NCBI RefSeq assembly: GCF_003046795.1
Contig: NZ_PZKN01000022.1
Coordinates: 17,861-81,860, forward strand
Reading direction: 5' to 3'
DNA from: Desulfonatronum sp. SC1
Lineage (GTDB): Bacteria; Desulfobacterota; Desulfovibrionia; Desulfovibrionales; Desulfonatronaceae
Length of the DNA stretch: 64,000 nucleotides
Shown here: piece after piece, positions 63,956 through 64,000 of the stretch
Position numbering within the stretch: the stretch's first letter is position 1
How the letters are laid out: each line of letters starts with the position of its first letter
Program-made: the position numbers and the translations under genes
Notes under the pieces: generated by a model
Told to the model about the DNA's origin: nothing
The model's input: the letters and a program-made list of their open reading frames with translations, nothing else
The model's database searches: none

Positions 63956-64000
63956 AAGTGGAGAGTTTGATCCTGGCTCAGAATGAACGCTGGCGGCGTG
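63956..64000 (+). rRNA. rrs: 16S ribosomal RNA, 5' end only
   Basis: The window ends inside the 16S gene. The universal 5' block GAGTTTGATCCTGGCTCAG is present at about 63963, followed by AATGAACGCTGGCGGCGTG. The 5' end is placed near 63956 by alignment of the leader with the usual AAATTGAAGAGTTTGATC start. A C in the GATCCTGG position fits the common bacterial 27F site. Confidence 0.97.

Overview
This window reads as a chromosomal segment of a deltaproteobacterium of the order Desulfovibrionales, a sulfate-reducer type. That is an inference from gene content and order: a six-subunit Ech-type [NiFe] hydrogenase operon, a cytochrome c/heme biogenesis block, the ftsH-folP-cdaA-cdaR-glmM-galU-priA order, a selenocysteine tRNA and a fused trehalose synthase/phosphatase. 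A haloalkaliphilic Desulfonatronum-like genus would fit but is not proven. Coding density is high and GC-rich. No prophage, transposase or CRISPR array was seen.

Layout. 1-3006: PilZ (c-di-GMP receptor) protein, small membrane protein, ABC ATPase, thioredoxin-reductase-like flavoprotein. 3018-5172: tRNA-Met(CAU) with its terminator, a NIF3 protein, and a coiled-coil zinc-ribbon protein. 5377-5903: RNase P RNA with a good promoter and two large inserted palindromes. 5924-11307: ispDF, cysS, an NlpC/P60 lipoprotein and an HI0933-type flavoprotein. 11341-12384: FUSC-type membrane protein. 12682-17850: echABCDEF, closed by a strong terminator. 18056-18785: CcmD-like and TPR proteins.

18865-29820 is one long minus-strand run: ftsY, GT2 glycosyltransferase, TVP38-type membrane protein, ArnT-like glycosyltransferase, siroheme-type dehydrogenase, CcsA-like protein, hemA, a hypothetical gene, tilS and a class III nucleotide cyclase. 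30168-30808 is a Phd/VapC toxin-antitoxin pair. 30882-32118 is panB plus a CBS-domain protein. 32335-35137 is a three-gene ABC importer. 35257-36479 is ndk-proC.

36690-38593 is a c-di-GMP-I riboswitch followed by a GspH-type pseudopilin, a frameshifted second pseudopilin and a PilE-like pilin. 38749-43722 holds two radical-SAM proteins with signal peptides and a membrane-embedded spermidine-synthase-like protein. 44089-51853 holds pyk, fused otsAB and argFGH. 51921-52014 is tRNA-Sec. 52313-62222 is the ftsH to priA block, then proB, and the window ends inside a 16S rRNA gene preceded by its promoter and boxA.

The genes are mostly housekeeping. c-di-GMP signalling appears twice (PilZ receptor, riboswitch over pilins), and c-di-AMP (cdaA) and cyclic-nucleotide (class III cyclase) enzymes are also encoded. 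The least explained items are the twin palindromes inside RNase P RNA, the exported radical-SAM pair next to an aminopropyltransferase-like membrane protein, the EF-hand loop in the cyclase sensor, and the decayed pilin gene.
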